Assembly (NCBI GenBank): GCA_964404825.1
Contig: CAYOLQ010000008.1
Coordinates: 1 to 64,000, forward strand
Reading direction: 5' to 3'
Source: JACJXF01 sp964404825
GTDB taxonomy: Bacteria; Bacteroidota; Bacteroidia; Bacteroidales; GCA-2748055
Length of the DNA stretch: 64,000 nucleotides
Shown: piece after piece, positions 62,924 through 64,000 of the stretch
Layout of the letters: every line of letters starts with the position of its first letter
Numbering within the stretch: position 1 is the first letter of the stretch
Notes under the pieces: generated by a model
Databases searched by the model: none
Told to the model about the DNA's origin: nothing
Seen by the model: the letters and a program-made list of their open reading frames with translations, nothing else
Translations under genes and position numbers: made by a program

Positions 62924-63835
62924 TTACAAAATCTGATACTTCTGGATTATGTTTTTTGTAGCCTTCAGTATACTATTTTGTTCATCAATAGATAGATTTG
63001 TTAAAGGTGGAATAGCACAAGGCTGGCAAAGATCCAATGCACTCATCATGACCTTAAGGGCCTGCAATGATTCTCCAAGTGTACGGCCATTTTGATAAAT
63101 TTGTGCTATTTCATTGGTTTCGCTCTGCATTCTTTCAGCCTCTTCCCACTGTCCGGCAAGAGAGAAATCGTAAAGCTGCTTGAACATTTTTGGGACAAAG
63201 TTTGCAGTACTGGGTACCAGACCATCCGCACCAAGCTTAAGTGCAACAGAGGAAAGAGCAGCATAACCTAAAAAGTATGAAAAGTCCTCACGGTCCCGGA
63301 ACATTTTAGCGCAATGTTCAACCCGCTGTGCATCTCGCTTAGAGTCTTTGAATCCAATAATATTCGGGTGTAAACTCATTGTCTGAACAACTTCCAGTGG
63401 AATTGACATATTTGTTGTTGCTGGAATATTATACATTATTACAGGTTTAGATACCTTTTCCGCCAAAGTCTCGAAGTATAACTTCATTTGGTCAGGTGTA
63501 AGTGGGTAATAACTTGGCAAAGTGGAAACCAGCACGTCCGCTCCTGAATCTATGTAGTTCTTTGCATTGTCAATGTTTTTGCTAACGCTATTCCCACATA
63601 TGCCTGCGTAAACCGTTACCTTCCCTTTAACAGCATCTACTGCTGCTTTTACAAGGAGTCTGCTATCAGCTGAAGAGACTGAGGTTGACTCTCCTGTTGT
63701 ACCTAACAGAAACGGAGACACTCCAGTTTCAACAAAACGCTGACATATTTTTTGTACAGCTAATTTATCAAACTTCCCATCGTGGGTAAAAGGGGTAATC
63801 ATTGGTACAACGATACCGCAAAGTTTTTTATTCAT
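62924..63835 (-). CDS. DapA-family class I aldolase, second copy
   Basis: A 303-residue TIM-barrel aldolase. Motifs: LCGIVVPMITPF, SPFLLGTTGESTSVSS (GTTGE loop), VIMYNIPATTNMSI (Tyr), IIGFKDSKRDAQRVEHCAKMF (Schiff-base Lys), FLGYAALSSVALKLGADGLVPSTANFVP. Loop and lysine context point to DHDPS/2-keto-3-deoxy acid aldolases rather than N-acetylneuraminate lyase. A true DHDPS would normally not lie in a catabolic operon, so it probably cleaves a keto acid linked to the sugar-acid pathway. It comes 27 bp after the Fe-ADH gene and just before pdxA2. Confidence 0.85.
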   Translation of the reverse strand: MNKKLCGIVVPMITPFTHDGKFDKLAVQKICQRFVETGVSPFLLGTTGESTSVSSADSRLLVKAAVDAVKGKVTVYAGICGNSVSKNIDNAKNYIDSGADVLVSTLPSYYPLTPDQMKLYFETLAEKVSKPVIMYNIPATTNMSIPLEVVQTMSLHPNIIGFKDSKRDAQRVEHCAKMFRDREDFSYFLGYAALSSVALKLGADGLVPSTANFVPKMFKQLYDFSLAGQWEEAERMQSETNEIAQIYQNGRTLGESLQALKVMMSALDLCQPCAIPPLTNLSIDEQNSILKATKNIIQKYQIL

Positions 63836-63862
63836 CCTTGTAAGTATAAAATGGTTACTATT

Positions 63863-64000
63863 TTAGAATATTTTTTTATAAATATCTTTTGCATCGTTAA
63901 AGGTTAATTCCCTTGGGTTATTTTTAAGTAATCGTTCCACTCCCATTGCCATTTTTGCCAGTTTGTCGATCATGGATATTTCAATACCAATTTCAGACAG
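63863..64000 (-). CDS. Iron-containing alcohol dehydrogenase, C-terminal end (partial)
   Basis: The last 45 codons of a gene that enters from the right edge. They read LSEIGIEISMIDKLAKMAMG followed by VERLLKNNPRELTFNDAKDIYKKIF, the typical tail of Fe-ADH proteins (NNPREL-x-DA-x-x-IY). It is the first visible gene of the operon running to 59177. In fucose and sugar-acid pathways such enzymes reduce aldehydes such as lactaldehyde. The pathway role here is inferred. Confidence 0.8.
   Translation of the reverse strand: MSEIGIEISMIDKLAKMAMGVERLLKNNPRELTFNDAKDIYKKIF

Overview
The window looks like a draft-assembly scaffold from a free-living, A+T-rich Bacteroidota, probably of the Bacteroidales/Marinilabiliales type. 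The evidence is an alternative complex III respiratory operon, type IX secretion (T9SS) sorting domains of both kinds, a SusC/SusD pair, lipoprotein signals ending in Cys, and promoter-like boxes of the Bacteroidota form TAnnTTTG. A run of exactly 100 N (12722-12821) marks a scaffold gap inside a tandem repeat. No rRNA, tRNA, CRISPR array, transposase or integrase was seen.

Layout. (1) 1-7.7 kb, minus strand: actA-actB-actC (actC cut by the left edge), a small T9SS type B protein and an AI-2E family permease. (2) 7.9-12.4 kb: thyA-folA, a YtfJ-like thioredoxin-fold protein, a secreted protein built of five ESWM repeats, and an ATP-grasp protein facing it. Three unrelated simple-sequence repeats lie in the gaps of regions 1 and 2. 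(3) 12.4-15.6 kb: a structured ~109-bp tandem array, a small divergent module (XRE repressor against three tightly packed tiny genes), then about 1 kb of non-coding DNA with palindromes, two good intrinsic terminators and a strongly folded element between them. (4) 15.6-24.2 kb: a large secreted VWA protein, a PQQ-type propeller, and two tandem secreted paralogues sharing an unrecognised ~420-residue domain.

(5) 24.3-54.0 kb is a carbohydrate-utilisation region, all on the minus strand. One set (33.8 to 24.3 kb) holds GH2, an unassigned glycosidase-like protein, an AraB-like kinase, two sulfatases and a frameshifted remnant of an iron-dependent alcohol dehydrogenase. The other runs from SusC at 52.9 kb to 35.6 kb: SusC, SusD, two small surface lipoproteins, a BNR propeller lipoprotein, a DHDPS/KDG-type aldolase, a sodium symporter, a lipoprotein form of YhcH, a DUF1566-type protein, a third sulfatase, L-fucose isomerase, a T9SS protein and a second DUF1566-type protein. 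An AraC regulator sits upstream. (6) 54.2-64 kb: a SUMF1-like/BNR fusion, another BNR protein, and an operon of SSS symporter, four-carbon acid sugar kinase, PdxA2, a DapA-family aldolase and an iron-dependent alcohol dehydrogenase that runs off the right edge.

Taken together, regions 5 and 6 suggest uptake and desulfation of a sulfated, fucose- or D-arabinose-containing glycan, with side paths for keto-deoxy acids and four-carbon sugar acids. This is inference: no endo-acting glycanase or lyase of a recognised family is visible. The most unusual items are the tandem paralogues with the unknown domain, the ESWM-repeat protein, the tandem hairpin array, the sulfatase with CSPSQ in place of CxPxR, and the SUMF1-BNR fusion lacking the FGE cysteines.
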